DNA of 64,000 nucleotides from Pseudomaricurvus sp. HS19. Lineage in GTDB: Bacteria; Pseudomonadota; Gammaproteobacteria; Pseudomonadales; Cellvibrionaceae. The stretch is taken from the NCBI RefSeq assembly GCF_009857815.1, contig NZ_WVVW01000001.1:620001-684000 (forward strand). Direction: 5' to 3'. Both the position numbers and the translations under genes were made by a program. This document shows, in pieces, positions 10,572-20,096 of the stretch (positions are counted from its first letter, which is position 1; each line of letters begins with the position of its first letter). The notes below the pieces were generated by a model that was given only the letters and a program-made list of their open reading frames with translations, searched no databases and had not been told where the DNA came from.

Positions 10572-11297
10572 GTGAAGCAAAAGGGTAAGTTAACCTCGTG
10601 GGATGACGACAGAGGTTTTGGTTTTATTGAGCCATCGTTGGGCGGGGACAAGGTGTTCCTGCATATCAAAGCATTCCGTGGCCAGGGGGCACGGCCACAG
10701 GTGGGACAGCTATTGGTGTTTGAGTCCGCTAAGGACAAGCAAGGCAGGTTGCAGGCAACCGTAGCCGTGCCATCGGTGTTACTGGCGTCAGACTCGCGCA
10801 GTCAGGGGAAAGGTCAAAGTAAGCAGGTGCCGAAGGTGCCCTCCCGAACGTCTGGGCATAAAGGTCGTAAGAAGGGGACTTCGCATACAAGTGCGTTTGC
10901 GATTGTGCTTCTGTTCCTGGGGGGTGTCATGGCTGCGGTGGCACTGGATAAAATCCCGTTGTGGATTTTGGTGGTGTATCTGCTCCTGTCGATCGTAACC
11001 TGGTTTATCTATGCCGACGACAAGGCTGCGGCAAAAGCTAATCGCTGGCGCACACCGGAAGATCTCCTGCATGTGTGGTCACTGGCAGGTGGTTGGCCGG
11101 GTGCGTTGTTGGCGCGAAGAATCTTGCGGCACAAGTCCCGCAAACAGCCATTCCGAACCGTCTTCTGGGTCACAGTACTACTGAACTGCGCCGCGTTTGG
11201 CTGGACGCTTACCGATCAGGGTCAGCGTTTTATGGGCCAGTGGATGGAGTGGGTACCTAAGGAGCGCAATTACATTCGCTGGTCACAACCGGATTGA
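10572..11297 (+). CDS. Cold-shock domain / DUF1294 membrane protein
   Basis: A 241-residue fusion. Residues 1-68 form a cold-shock (OB-fold) domain with the RNA-binding motifs GKLTSWDDDRGFGFIEP and KVFLHIKAF. A basic linker (about 75-105) leads to a membrane domain with three to four segments matching DUF1294 (IYADDKAAAKANRWRTPE, then AGGWPGALLARRILRHKSRK). The start is GTG at 10572 with GGAGAG nine bases upstream. The fusion is common in gammaproteobacteria; a role in RNA binding at the membrane is inferred only. Confidence 0.85.
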   Translation: MKQKGKLTSWDDDRGFGFIEPSLGGDKVFLHIKAFRGQGARPQVGQLLVFESAKDKQGRLQATVAVPSVLLASDSRSQGKGQSKQVPKVPSRTSGHKGRKKGTSHTSAFAIVLLFLGGVMAAVALDKIPLWILVVYLLLSIVTWFIYADDKAAAKANRWRTPEDLLHVWSLAGGWPGALLARRILRHKSRKQPFRTVFWVTVLLNCAAFGWTLTDQGQRFMGQWMEWVPKERNYIRWSQPD

Positions 11298-11298
11298 C

Positions 11299-11336
11299 AC
11301 TACTCCCGGTTCAAGTGGCCCGGGAGTAGTCTTTTG
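11299..11336 (+). terminator. Rho-independent terminator between convergent genes
   Basis: An 11-bp stem ACTACTCCCGG / CCGGGAGTAGT is followed by CTTTT. It begins directly after the stop codon of the cold-shock/DUF1294 gene. Its symmetry could let it also serve the convergent exporter gene. Confidence 0.75.
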
Positions 11337-11338
11337 CT

Positions 11339-12265
11339 TCAACTCTTGGCTTCCGGCACTGGTGATACCAGTTCAGTTGCCGGCTTCAGGGCGGGTTTTG
11401 ACAACAAGCCCTGATGAACCGCCAACGCCAACAGTACCATCGCACTGCCTATCAACAGCGTCCAGGAGGCGCTTTCCCCCAGAAATATCACCCCGATGCA
11501 GATGGCCAGTACCGGCGTAATCAATGGTACCAGTGCCACCGTGTCCACGGACATGTGCTGCAGGATGTAGTAATAGGCCGCAAAGCCAACCAGCGACGCG
11601 ATCAGTGCCAAATAGAGCAGTGACCCCAATGAGGTGGCGGTAAACGTCAGCGGTTCGATGCCAGTGCCATAGACCCAGAACAGCGCCAGGCCCGGCAAGG
11701 AAAAAGCCATGGCCCCCAGCGACTGCTCGAACGGTGTCACTGTGATGGTGGCATTGAGCTTTTTGACCCACAGGGCACTGCCGGAAAACAGCACATTAGA
11801 GAGCAGCATCAGGCCGAAGCCAAACAGGGCCCCCTCGGAGGCAATCAGTACATTGTCCTGCAGGATAACCACCAGGCCCACTACCGCCATGCCTATCGCC
11901 AGCAATTTACGCGGCTGTAACAGGTCCTCACCCAGGATGGGTCTGGCCAGTACGGCGGTAAAAAACGGCGTCAGGCCAAACATCAGCGAGATCAATCCCG
12001 AGGGCAGGTACTGTGCCGCCTGGTACACCAACACCATATTGGGAAAGATGCTGATGGAGGCGGCGAAATAGAGTTTCCAGTTGCGACGCAACGCCAGGCT
12101 GGTGAAGCCACAAACGGTGGACACCACGCAGCCCACCGCGAGGGCCAGCGCCATACGCAGGGTTAATCCGGCAACCGGAGCCAGTGTTTCGCTGCCAAGC
12201 TTGATGGCAAGTGGGGTGGTGGCCCAGATCATAATGACCACCAGGTAGGCCAAACGCACCAACAT
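11339..12265 (-). CDS. EamA/DMT-family transporter
   Basis: A 308-residue inner-membrane protein with ten predicted transmembrane helices in two EamA repeats. The first repeat begins LAYLVVIMIWATTPLAIKLG; the second ends IGVIFLGESASWTLLIGSAMV. DMT proteins export metabolites such as amino acids; the substrate is unknown. I chose the ATG at 12265 because TGAGG lies eight bases upstream; the frame opens at a TTG eight codons earlier. A terminator hairpin and a 29-codon reading frame lie just upstream (12322-12461), so expression may be controlled by attenuation. Confidence 0.88.
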   Translation of the reverse strand: MLVRLAYLVVIMIWATTPLAIKLGSETLAPVAGLTLRMALALAVGCVVSTVCGFTSLALRRNWKLYFAASISIFPNMVLVYQAAQYLPSGLISLMFGLTPFFTAVLARPILGEDLLQPRKLLAIGMAVVGLVVILQDNVLIASEGALFGFGLMLLSNVLFSGSALWVKKLNATITVTPFEQSLGAMAFSLPGLALFWVYGTGIEPLTFTATSLGSLLYLALIASLVGFAAYYYILQHMSVDTVALVPLITPVLAICIGVIFLGESASWTLLIGSAMVLLALAVHQGLLSKPALKPATELVSPVPEAKS

Positions 12266-12321
12266 GTGAAAATCCTCAGGTTGATCCAAAGTCGAGGAAT
12301 TTATCGGCGCCCTGAAACGAA

Positions 12322-12351
12322 AAAGGCCGCAGATAAATGTCTGCGGCCTTT
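12322..12351 (-). terminator. Rho-independent terminator before the EamA gene
   Basis: A 12-bp perfect stem AAAGGCCGCAGA / TCTGCGGCCTTT with a 6-base loop. On the minus strand it is followed by a T-run. It lies 56 bp upstream of the EamA start and 20 bp after the stop of a small reading frame. Confidence 0.8.
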
Positions 12352-12371
12352 GGAAAATTCAGTGTAATAAC

Positions 12372-12461
12372 TCAGTATTTTCCGGCCGCACAGGAGACAA
12401 ACCAGCGCTTGGCACACAGGCGCAGGTCGTGAATCATGTTGGCGGCGAATACCGGGTTCAT
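12372..12461 (-). CDS. Possible 29-residue small protein or leader peptide
   Basis: A short open frame starting MNPVFAANMIHDLRLCAKR and ending WFVSCAAGKY, then TGA. It is bracketed by two minus-strand terminators (12491-12521 upstream, 12322-12351 downstream) and lies directly before the EamA transporter gene. No strong ribosome-binding site is visible before the ATG. The layout suits a leader peptide, a small protein or a small RNA; I do not recognise the sequence. Confidence 0.35.
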   Translation of the reverse strand: MNPVFAANMIHDLRLCAKRWFVSCAAGKY

Positions 12462-12490
12462 AGCTTTTAGTCAGTCTTTCTGGATTGCTG

Positions 12491-12521
12491 AAAAATAAAA
12501 ACGCCACAGGTTTCTGCGGCG
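12491..12521 (-). terminator. Rho-independent terminator of the rnf operon
   Basis: On the minus strand an 8-bp stem CGCCGCAG / CTGTGGCG (one G-U pair) is followed by TTTTTATTTTT. It lies about 90 bp after the rnfH stop and ends the rnf transcript. Confidence 0.8.
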
Positions 12522-12611
12522 GAAGCGACACTATAGGGGATCAGCTTTGTTGGCGGCAAGCACTAATTCAGGAAATTGGTGCTGCGGGGAATTATGCGTC
12601 AGTGGTGAGGC

Positions 12612-12878
12612 TCAATCGTCATCATCATCGTCGTCATCTTCATCCAGTACCCGGGTGATGCGGCGATAAATTTCTACCCGGTCACCGTCCTGAAGGGAGG
12701 CAGAAAGGGGAGTCACCTTACCGTATACGCCCACCTTGTTTTGCCCGAGGTCGATCTCGGGAAATTTTTCCAGCAGGCCGCTGCACTGAATTACCTGCTC
12801 AATGGTGGCGTCATTCTCGGCTTCCAGTTCGACCCAGGACTGATGCAGGGGACCGGCGTAGGCAACACTGACTTTCAC
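12612..12878 (-). CDS. rnfH: RnfH family protein
   Basis: An 88-residue beta-grasp protein of the RnfH (UPF0125) family: MKVSVAYAGPLHQSWVELE, VGVYGKVTPLSASLQDGDR, VEIYRRI. RnfH accompanies rnf operons; its exact role in Rnf is not settled. The start is GTG at 12878 with AGGAGAG upstream, 20 bp after rnfE. The C-terminus ends in eight or more consecutive acidic residues (DEDDDDDDDD), encoded by a GAT/GAC triplet run, a probably disordered tail. Last gene of the rnf operon. Confidence 0.9.
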   Translation of the reverse strand: MKVSVAYAGPLHQSWVELEAENDATIEQVIQCSGLLEKFPEIDLGQNKVGVYGKVTPLSASLQDGDRVEIYRRITRVLDEDDDDDDDD

Positions 12879-12898
12879 GTTTTGCTCTCCTTGTCAGA

Positions 12899-13573
12899 TT
12901 AGAGGGTGGGTACAACCAGCTGTTCGGTATTGCCGGACTTGAGACGGCGATCCACCACGCGCTTGAAGGCGATCAGTAAACCCAGGGCGATAAAGGCGCC
13001 GGGTGGCAGTACCGACAGCAGGATGCCGGAGTAGTTGGGGATAACTGTAATTTCCAGCCAGGCGAAGGAGTCACCCAGCAGCAGTGATGCGTGGGAAAAG
13101 AGAGTGCCGCTGCCGAGGATCTCGCGCATACCGCCGATCACGATCAGTACCCAGGTAAAGCCCAGCCCCATGGCTAATGCGTCGGCGGCGGCCAGGCGTA
13201 CACCGTTTTTGGCGGCAAAGCTTTCGGCCCGTCCGAGGATGGCGCAGTTGGTCACGATAAGGGCGATAAACAGCCCCAGCACTTTATAGAGCGGGTGCAG
13301 CAGTGCATTGATGGCCATATCCACCAGTGTCACCACCGTGGCAATCAGCACGATCAATACCGGGATGCGCACTTGGGGTGTAATGATGCCGCGAATCGAC
13401 GAAATGATGACGTTGGTCAACAGCAGTACCACCATGGAGGCCAATCCCATACCGAGTCCGTTGGTGGCGGTGGTGGTCACTGCAAGCAGCGGGCAGAGGG
13501 CCAGCATTTGTCCCATGGCGACGTTGTTGTTCCAGAGGCCATCGCCAAATATCTGTCGGTAACTCTGACTCAT
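12899..13573 (-). CDS. rnfE: Electron transport complex subunit RnfE
   Basis: A 224-residue integral membrane subunit of the Rnf complex, homologous to RnfA. It begins [20 protein letters not shown] and shows the duplicated Rnf/Nqr motifs [19 protein letters not shown] and [17 protein letters not shown], with about six helices. The start at 13573 has AAGGAG seven bases upstream and overlaps the rnfG stop (ATGA). In diazotrophs Rnf uses the ion gradient to drive electrons from NADH to low-potential ferredoxin or flavodoxin for nitrogenase. Confidence 0.95.
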   Translation of the reverse strand: MSQSYRQIFGDGLWNNNVAMGQMLALCPLLAVTTTATNGLGMGLASMVVLLLTNVIISSIRGIITPQVRIPVLIVLIATVVTLVDMAINALLHPLYKVLGLFIALIVTNCAILGRAESFAAKNGVRLAAADALAMGLGFTWVLIVIGGMREILGSGTLFSHASLLLGDSFAWLEITVIPNYSGILLSVLPPGAFIALGLLIAFKRVVDRRLKSGNTEQLVVPTL

Positions 13574-14292
13574 GGGTTTACTCCTTGCTGATGCTCCACT
13601 GCAGTGGGTGCGGCAGTTGCCGGTGCAGCTGCAGGAGGCTGTTGCTGTTCCTGCTCCCGGGGTGGTTGGCTGGCCAGCTGTTGTTGCTGCCATTCAGCCA
13701 TAACTTCCAGCGCGCGGTGAACACCGTTGACCATGGCCCGCGGGGTAATGGTGGCGCCGGTAAACTGATCGAATTCACCGCCATCCTTCTTTACTGCCCA
13801 CTGCGAGGGGCTAAGGGATTGCAGCGAGTGACCGTTAAAGCGGGTGATCCAGTCGCTCTTGTCCAGCTCGATACCGTCAGCCAGACCGGGGGTCTCCTTG
13901 TGGGAGATCACCCGCACACCGGTGATGTTGCCCTGTTTGTCGGCCGCAATAATAAATTGAATGTTGTCACCCCAACCGCCGACACTGCTCTGCAGCACCA
14001 CGGCACTCAGCTGTCCGGCCAGCATGGCGGGTGCGATTTCCACCGGTTTGGTGAAGCCATTGATGTTGTCCAGCACTTCGATCTCGCGAAGTGGGGCATT
14101 GTCGTAAAGCGCGGCGGGTAATACCTGACCGAGCAGGAATTGCTTGTCGGCTTCCAGGTGATCACTGATGATCTCCTCGCTCTCCATATTGCCGATGAGC
14201 AGCAACATACTCACCAAACAGCAGATACCAGCCAGCAGGCCGGCGTGATAGCTGACACGTTGGCGGTAACTGGGACTTGCTACTGTTGCCAT
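13570..14292 (-). CDS. rnfG: Electron transport complex subunit RnfG (FMN-binding)
   Basis: A 240-residue subunit with one N-terminal membrane helix (about 16-33) and a periplasmic FMN-binding domain. The motif [11 protein letters not shown] supplies the Thr that carries covalent FMN (S/T-GAT pattern). [12 protein letters not shown] upstream of it also matches the family. A Gln/Pro/Ala-rich C-terminal tail of about 45 residues is longer than I expect for the family and is probably disordered. It overlaps rnfE by 4 bp and lies 38 bp after rnfD. Confidence 0.94.
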   Translation of the reverse strand: MATVASPSYRQRVSYHAGLLAGICCLVSMLLLIGNMESEEIISDHLEADKQFLLGQVLPAALYDNAPLREIEVLDNINGFTKPVEIAPAMLAGQLSAVVLQSSVGGWGDNIQFIIAADKQGNITGVRVISHKETPGLADGIELDKSDWITRFNGHSLQSLSPSQWAVKKDGGEFDQFTGATITPRAMVNGVHRALEVMAEWQQQQLASQPPREQEQQQPPAAAPATAAPTAVEHQQGVNP

Positions 14293-14330
14293 CTCAAAAC
14301 CCTTTTGCCTTCAGAATTCAGGGACGCAAT

Positions 14331-15419
14331 TCACTTGATGCGTCGTGTAGTGTTGCGCACCTTCAGCGCCTTGCCTGCCACGTTGCGGCCATAGGCTCGC
14401 GGTTTGCAGTAGCGATCCAGCAGCGGCGTGAGGGCATTCATAAACAGAACGGCGAAACCCACGCCTTCGGGGAATCCGCCCCAGCTGCGGATGGCAAACA
14501 CCAGCACCCCGCAGCAGGCGCCAAACCAGAGGCGGCCGCTGTTGGAGGAGGGTGAAGTGACGTAATCGGTGGCGATGAAAAACGCACCGAGCAAGGTGCC
14601 GCCGCTGAGCAGGTGTACCATGGGTCCGGCGTAGCGGCCGGGATCAACCGCGTTAAAAAAGGCCGACACCAGCAACAGTGACAGCAGCATGGCCACAGGG
14701 ATGTGCCAGCTGATAATCCTCAGCGCCAGCAGCCAGATACCGCCGGCCAGGATCAGCAGGGCAGAGGTCTCGCCGAGGCTGCCGGCAGTGAAGCCGAGGC
14801 CGGCATCGAGCCAGAAGAAGTGGGCGTCGGTAATGCTGGTGACGGTGGCGTCACCGCTGTAGGCGGTTTTCAACTCACCGAGGATGGTGGCTCCCGTGGT
14901 GCCATCCGGCATTGGCATTCCCTGGAAGATAATGCCCAGTGAGGTGATGAAGTCCGGCGTGTGCTGGCCGGCCAAGGGCCAGGTGGTCATCTGGACCGGG
15001 AAGGAGACCAGCAGCGCGATCCGGGCCAGCATGGCGGGGTTGAAGATATTCTGGCCAATACCGCCGTAGAGGTGTTTGCCCACGGCAATCGCGAAAAACG
15101 AACCACCGACCCCGATCCACCAGGGGGCCCAGGGCGGCAGGGAGAGTGCCAGCAGCCAGCCGGTCAGCAGGGCGGAGAGGTCTACGGAGTGGTGCAAAGG
15201 CTTGCGACGCAGCCACAGGCAGAGCACTTCAGTGGCAACCGCACTGACGCAGGTGAGTAGCCACAACATGGCCGCGGGCCAGCCGAATTGCCACAGGCCG
15301 AAAAGGGTGGCGGGTGTCAGTGCCAGGCAAACCTGCAGCATGATGCGCTCCACCGAGGAGCGGTCGTGGGTGTGGGGGGCGACCATGGTAAGTGGCGCGG
15401 AGCTGGTATCCTGGGTCAT
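14331..15419 (-). CDS. rnfD: Electron transport complex subunit RnfD (FMN-binding)
   Basis: A 362-residue integral membrane subunit with nine to ten helices. Motifs include SVDLSALLTGWLLALSLPP, VGKHLYGGIGQNIFNPAMLA and the flavinylation site DGTTGATILG, where the Thr before GAT-type residues carries FMN. The C-terminal segment RSWGGFPEGVGFAVLFMNA is typical of RnfD. The start overlaps the rnfC stop by four bases (ATGA). Confidence 0.95.
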   Translation of the reverse strand: MTQDTSSAPLTMVAPHTHDRSSVERIMLQVCLALTPATLFGLWQFGWPAAMLWLLTCVSAVATEVLCLWLRRKPLHHSVDLSALLTGWLLALSLPPWAPWWIGVGGSFFAIAVGKHLYGGIGQNIFNPAMLARIALLVSFPVQMTTWPLAGQHTPDFITSLGIIFQGMPMPDGTTGATILGELKTAYSGDATVTSITDAHFFWLDAGLGFTAGSLGETSALLILAGGIWLLALRIISWHIPVAMLLSLLLVSAFFNAVDPGRYAGPMVHLLSGGTLLGAFFIATDYVTSPSSNSGRLWFGACCGVLVFAIRSWGGFPEGVGFAVLFMNALTPLLDRYCKPRAYGRNVAGKALKVRNTTRRIK

Positions 15420-16924
15420 GACTCTTTCTCCGCGGTGTCGCTGGTGGTCGCTGGTTCGGGAGTGCTGGCCGCCTCGGCTTTAGGTGCTTTGGCACGTTTC
15501 TTCTTTGCGGCCTTGGCGGCGCGTTTGGCTTCCGCCTCCCGCTCAACCCGCTCACTGCGCCGCGCTGTCAGCTGCTGGGTGTAGGCGAGCTTGTGCTCTG
15601 CCACGCGTCGCTGTTTCATCTCGCCCTTGGCGTATTCGAAGTAGTTCACCAGCGGAATGCGGGATGGGCAGACGTAGGAACAGGAGCCACAGAGGATGCA
15701 GTCCCGCAGGCCATAGCTGCTGGCTTCCTCAAAGTTATCTGCCTTGGCGTGCTTGGCCATTTCCAGGGGCACCAGGCCCATGGGGCAGACCTGCACACAG
15801 CGACTGCAGCGAATACAGTTGGAGGGGGTTTTGTCGTTTACTTCTTTCTGCGTCAGCGCCAGCACCCCGGAGGTGCCTTTCATCACCGGCACCGTGGCGG
15901 CTGGCAGTTGCTGGCCCATCATGGGACCGCCCATAACCAGTCGTGCCGGTTGGCTGCTGATACCACCACAGTGGTCGATAAGGTGCTGGATGGGTGTGCC
16001 GAACAGGGCCTCCACATTGCGGGCCTCGTTGAGGCTGCCACCGGCGAGGGTCAGTACCCGGGAGATGAGGGGTTTACCATAGCGCAGGGTCTGCTGGATG
16101 GCGTAGGCGGTGGCGACGTTGTGCACCAGCACACCCAGGTCATTACTGCGGCCACCGGCGGGTACTTCCAGCCCGGTAATCGCCTTGATCAGCTGCTTGG
16201 CGGAGCCCATGGGGTAGAGGGCGGGTACCACTTCCACCCGTACCTTGCCATAGGGTGCGGCTGCCTCGCGCATGGCGGCGATGGCTTCCGGTTTGTTGTC
16301 TTCAATACCGATAACGGTTTCGTAGGCTTCGATGATGTGCTGGATCAGGCGGGCGCCTTCCACCACCTCGGCGGCGCGCTCGCGCATCAGCTGGTCGTCG
16401 GTGGTGAGGTAGGGCTCGCATTCACCGCCATTAATGATCAGGGTTTTGATCTCAAAGCGGCGTCCCTGACGTAACTTGATGGCGGAGGGGAAAATAGCGC
16501 CACCCAGTCCAACAATACCGGCCCTTTCCACTTCGCTGGCAAGCTCTTCGGGGGAGCGCTGAAAGGGATCAGACTCATCCGGCAGCTCCATCCAGCGGTC
16601 CTCTCCGTCACTTTCCAGCACGATGGCTGCGGAGTTGAGGCCGGATGGGTGCGGGGCAATGATCTCTTCGACGCCGATAATGGTGCCGGAGGTGGGGGCG
16701 TGCAGGTTGGCGGAGAGGCCTTCACCGGTTATGGCCAGCTGCTGGCCCTTGAGGACCTTGTCGCCGGGCTTCACCAGTGGCAGGGCCATGGCGCCTGCCT
16801 GCTGGAACAGGGGCAGGTAGAGACGCTTTGGCAGCGGCAGATCGGTGACAATGGGTTTACCCGCCGAATCCTCTTTATGGGACTCGGGGTGTACACCGCC
16901 GCGAATGCGTGAAAATCCAAACAT
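15416..16924 (-). CDS. rnfC: Electron transport complex subunit RnfC
   Basis: A 502-residue peripheral subunit that takes electrons from NADH. It starts FSRIRGGVHPESHKE, has the NADH/FMN-binding Rossmann part (around GGAIFPSAIKL and NGGECEPYLTTDDQLM), an SLBB-like region, and two [4Fe-4S] clusters near residues 370-420 (CIRCSRCVQVCPMG and CILCGSCSYVCPSRIP). The C-terminal tail of about 60 residues is Lys/Ala/Glu-rich but short compared with the long repeats of E. coli RsxC. It lies 4 bp after rnfB and overlaps rnfD. Confidence 0.95.
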   Translation of the reverse strand: MFGFSRIRGGVHPESHKEDSAGKPIVTDLPLPKRLYLPLFQQAGAMALPLVKPGDKVLKGQQLAITGEGLSANLHAPTSGTIIGVEEIIAPHPSGLNSAAIVLESDGEDRWMELPDESDPFQRSPEELASEVERAGIVGLGGAIFPSAIKLRQGRRFEIKTLIINGGECEPYLTTDDQLMRERAAEVVEGARLIQHIIEAYETVIGIEDNKPEAIAAMREAAAPYGKVRVEVVPALYPMGSAKQLIKAITGLEVPAGGRSNDLGVLVHNVATAYAIQQTLRYGKPLISRVLTLAGGSLNEARNVEALFGTPIQHLIDHCGGISSQPARLVMGGPMMGQQLPAATVPVMKGTSGVLALTQKEVNDKTPSNCIRCSRCVQVCPMGLVPLEMAKHAKADNFEEASSYGLRDCILCGSCSYVCPSRIPLVNYFEYAKGEMKQRRVAEHKLAYTQQLTARRSERVEREAEAKRAAKAAKKKRAKAPKAEAASTPEPATTSDTAEKES

Positions 16925-16928
16925 AGCG

Positions 16929-17456
16929 TTACACCAGTTGTGGCTTGGGCCAGTGCCAGGAGTTGAGGTCCACGGCTTCCGGGCTCAGGGAGATACAGTC
17001 TTCAGGGCAGGCATCCAGACACTTCGAGCAGCCGGTACAGGCGCGGTTGATGACGGCGTGAATCTGTTTGGTGGCACCGACGATGGCGTCAGTCGGGCAT
17101 ACCTTGTAACAGCGGGTACAGCCGGTGCAGAGACTCTCGTCGATGCGCGCCAGCATGGGGGCGGCAGTGGCGCCAATGCTGTTAATGTCGATACCCAGCA
17201 GGTCGGCCAGGGATTCCACCAGTGAGCGCCCCCCGGGCGGGCAGCAGGTCACGTCGGCCTCGCCGCTGGCAATGGCCTCGGCGGCTGGCCTGCAACCGGG
17301 GAACCCGCACTGCCCGCACTGACTGCCGGGCAGCATGGCTTCGATTTCATCGCTGACGGAATTCTCTTCACCGACGCTGATCAGCTTGGCGGCGTAGCCG
17401 AGCAGCCCGCCGAGGCTGAATCCAAGAGCAGTGAGAACCAGAGTGGCTGTGAACAT
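16929..17456 (-). CDS. rnfB: Electron transport complex subunit RnfB (ferredoxin-like)
   Basis: A 175-residue subunit with an N-terminal membrane helix (about 3-25), a four-Cys Fe-S motif GSQCGQCGFPGC with a further Cys pair in ADVTCCPPGG, and a C-terminal 2[4Fe-4S] ferredoxin domain (CTGCTRCYKVCPTDAI, CTGCSKCLDACPEDCI). It relays electrons within Rnf. GAGG precedes the start. A small 22-bp gap separates it from rnfA. Confidence 0.95.
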   Translation of the reverse strand: MFTATLVLTALGFSLGGLLGYAAKLISVGEENSVSDEIEAMLPGSQCGQCGFPGCRPAAEAIASGEADVTCCPPGGRSLVESLADLLGIDINSIGATAAPMLARIDESLCTGCTRCYKVCPTDAIVGATKQIHAVINRACTGCSKCLDACPEDCISLSPEAVDLNSWHWPKPQLV

Positions 17457-17478
17457 TACGCTACCTCGTCGTTCGGTT

Positions 17479-18051
17479 TTACAGCATGCCGCTGAAGCCC
17501 ATGAATACCAGTGACAGCAGTCCGGCTGTCACCAGCCCCACCGGGGTGCCGGCGAAGGTCTCTGGCACATCGGCAATGGCCAGACGCTCGCGGATCCCGG
17601 CAAAAATGATCATCACCAGGGTGAAACCGATGGCACAGCCGAGGCCGTAGACCAGGCTCTGGGCCAGGTCGTGTTTTTCCCGGACGTTAAGCAGGGCGAC
17701 ACCCAGAACGGCACAGTTGGTGGTAATCAGAGGAAGGAAGATGCCCAGGGAGCGATGCAGCACCGGGCTCAGTTTGCGCATCACCAGCTCCGTAAACTGC
17801 ACAATGGCGGCGATGATAAGAATAAAGCAGAGGATGCGCAGGAATTCGATGTTCAGGGGCACCAGTACCCAGGTCTCAATCAACCAGCCACTGAAGGCGG
17901 ACAGGGTCAGTACAAAGGCGGTAGCGATGCCCATGCCGACGGCAGAGCTCAATTTGTTGGAGACCCCCATCAGGGGACAGAGTCCCAGAAATTTCGCCAG
18001 CACGATGTTGTTTACCAACACGGTGCTGCCTAACAACATGACATATTCCAT
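17479..18051 (-). CDS. rnfA: Electron transport complex subunit RnfA
   Basis: A 190-residue membrane subunit, first gene of the rnf operon. It starts [20 protein letters not shown] and shows the family motifs [21 protein letters not shown] and [16 protein letters not shown]; six helices. I chose the ATG at 18051, which has GGAAG upstream; the frame extends 30 codons further but without family similarity. It is divergent from nifL and is preceded by a sigma-54 promoter at 18166-18181 and shared NifA sites, so this is a nitrogen-fixation-regulated Rnf. Confidence 0.95.
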   Translation of the reverse strand: MEYVMLLGSTVLVNNIVLAKFLGLCPLMGVSNKLSSAVGMGIATAFVLTLSAFSGWLIETWVLVPLNIEFLRILCFILIIAAIVQFTELVMRKLSPVLHRSLGIFLPLITTNCAVLGVALLNVREKHDLAQSLVYGLGCAIGFTLVMIIFAGIRERLAIADVPETFAGTPVGLVTAGLLSLVFMGFSGML

Positions 18052-18165
18052 AACCGCTTCCGTCGTGTTTTCGGGTATGTACCCGGGGTGCCTGGGCGGG
18101 ATTGCTGCTGGCAAAATTTCCCGCTGACGCGTTTGTAACAAAGCGCGTTCTCACGAAAGGGCAGG

Positions 18166-18181
18166 TGCATTTAGCATGCCA
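18166..18181 (-). promoter_or_regulatory. Sigma-54 promoter of the rnf operon
   Basis: On the minus strand TGGCATGCTAAATGCA fits TGGCAC-N5-TTGCA, with exact GG-N10-GC spacing. It lies about 115 bp upstream of rnfA. The two NifA sites at 18266 and 18310 are 85-130 bp further upstream, a normal activator distance. Confidence 0.8.
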
Positions 18182-18202
18182 TTGGATTGTTTGCGACAAG
18201 GT

Positions 18203-18216
18203 TTGATCCAGATCAA
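18203..18216. promoter_or_regulatory. FNR/Anr box
   Basis: TTGATCCAGATCAA is an exact match to TTGAT-N4-ATCAA; the palindrome even extends one base on each side. It lies 22 bp upstream of the rnf -24 element. Whether it activates rnf from a second promoter, represses it, or serves nifL cannot be told from the sequence. Confidence 0.75.
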
Positions 18217-18265
18217 ATACCGGAGCTCACCAGTCAGCGCATCCGAATGGCAAAGGGTGCAGAAT

Positions 18266-18281
18266 TGTCGTGTTTGCTACA
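18266..18281. promoter_or_regulatory. NifA upstream activator site (distal, nifL/rnfA)
   Basis: TGTCGTGTTTGCTACA is an exact TGT-N10-ACA. It lies 96 bp upstream of the nifL -24 element and 85 bp from the rnf -24 element, so it can serve both promoters. Confidence 0.75.
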
Positions 18282-18309
18282 AAACGGCTTCGGGGAGAAA
18301 AATTGCCCT

Positions 18310-18325
18310 TGTCTGACATGCGACA
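18310..18325. promoter_or_regulatory. NifA upstream activator site (proximal to nifL)
   Basis: TGTCTGACATGCGACA is an exact TGT-N10-ACA ending 52 bp before the nifL -24 element. A 13-base palindrome ATTGTCTGACAAT follows at 18328-18340 and repeats part of it. Confidence 0.75.
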
Positions 18326-18376
18326 AAATTGTCTGACAATGGCGGTTTTCTGATAGGAATGGGGGGATTTTGTAGC

Positions 18377-18392
18377 TGGCGCACTAATTGCA
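18377..18392 (+). promoter_or_regulatory. Sigma-54 promoter of nifLA
   Basis: TGGCGCACTAATTGCA matches the sigma-54 consensus with GG-N10-GC spacing (GG 18378-18379, GC 18390-18391). It is 84 bp upstream of the nifL start. With two NifA sites upstream it implies autoactivation of nifLA. Confidence 0.85.
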
Positions 18393-18412
18393 CCTCGTCT
18401 GATGGCGGTTAG

Positions 18413-20074
<1,662 letters not shown>

Positions 20075-20096
20075 AGTCCGATTCGGGTATTTGCCA

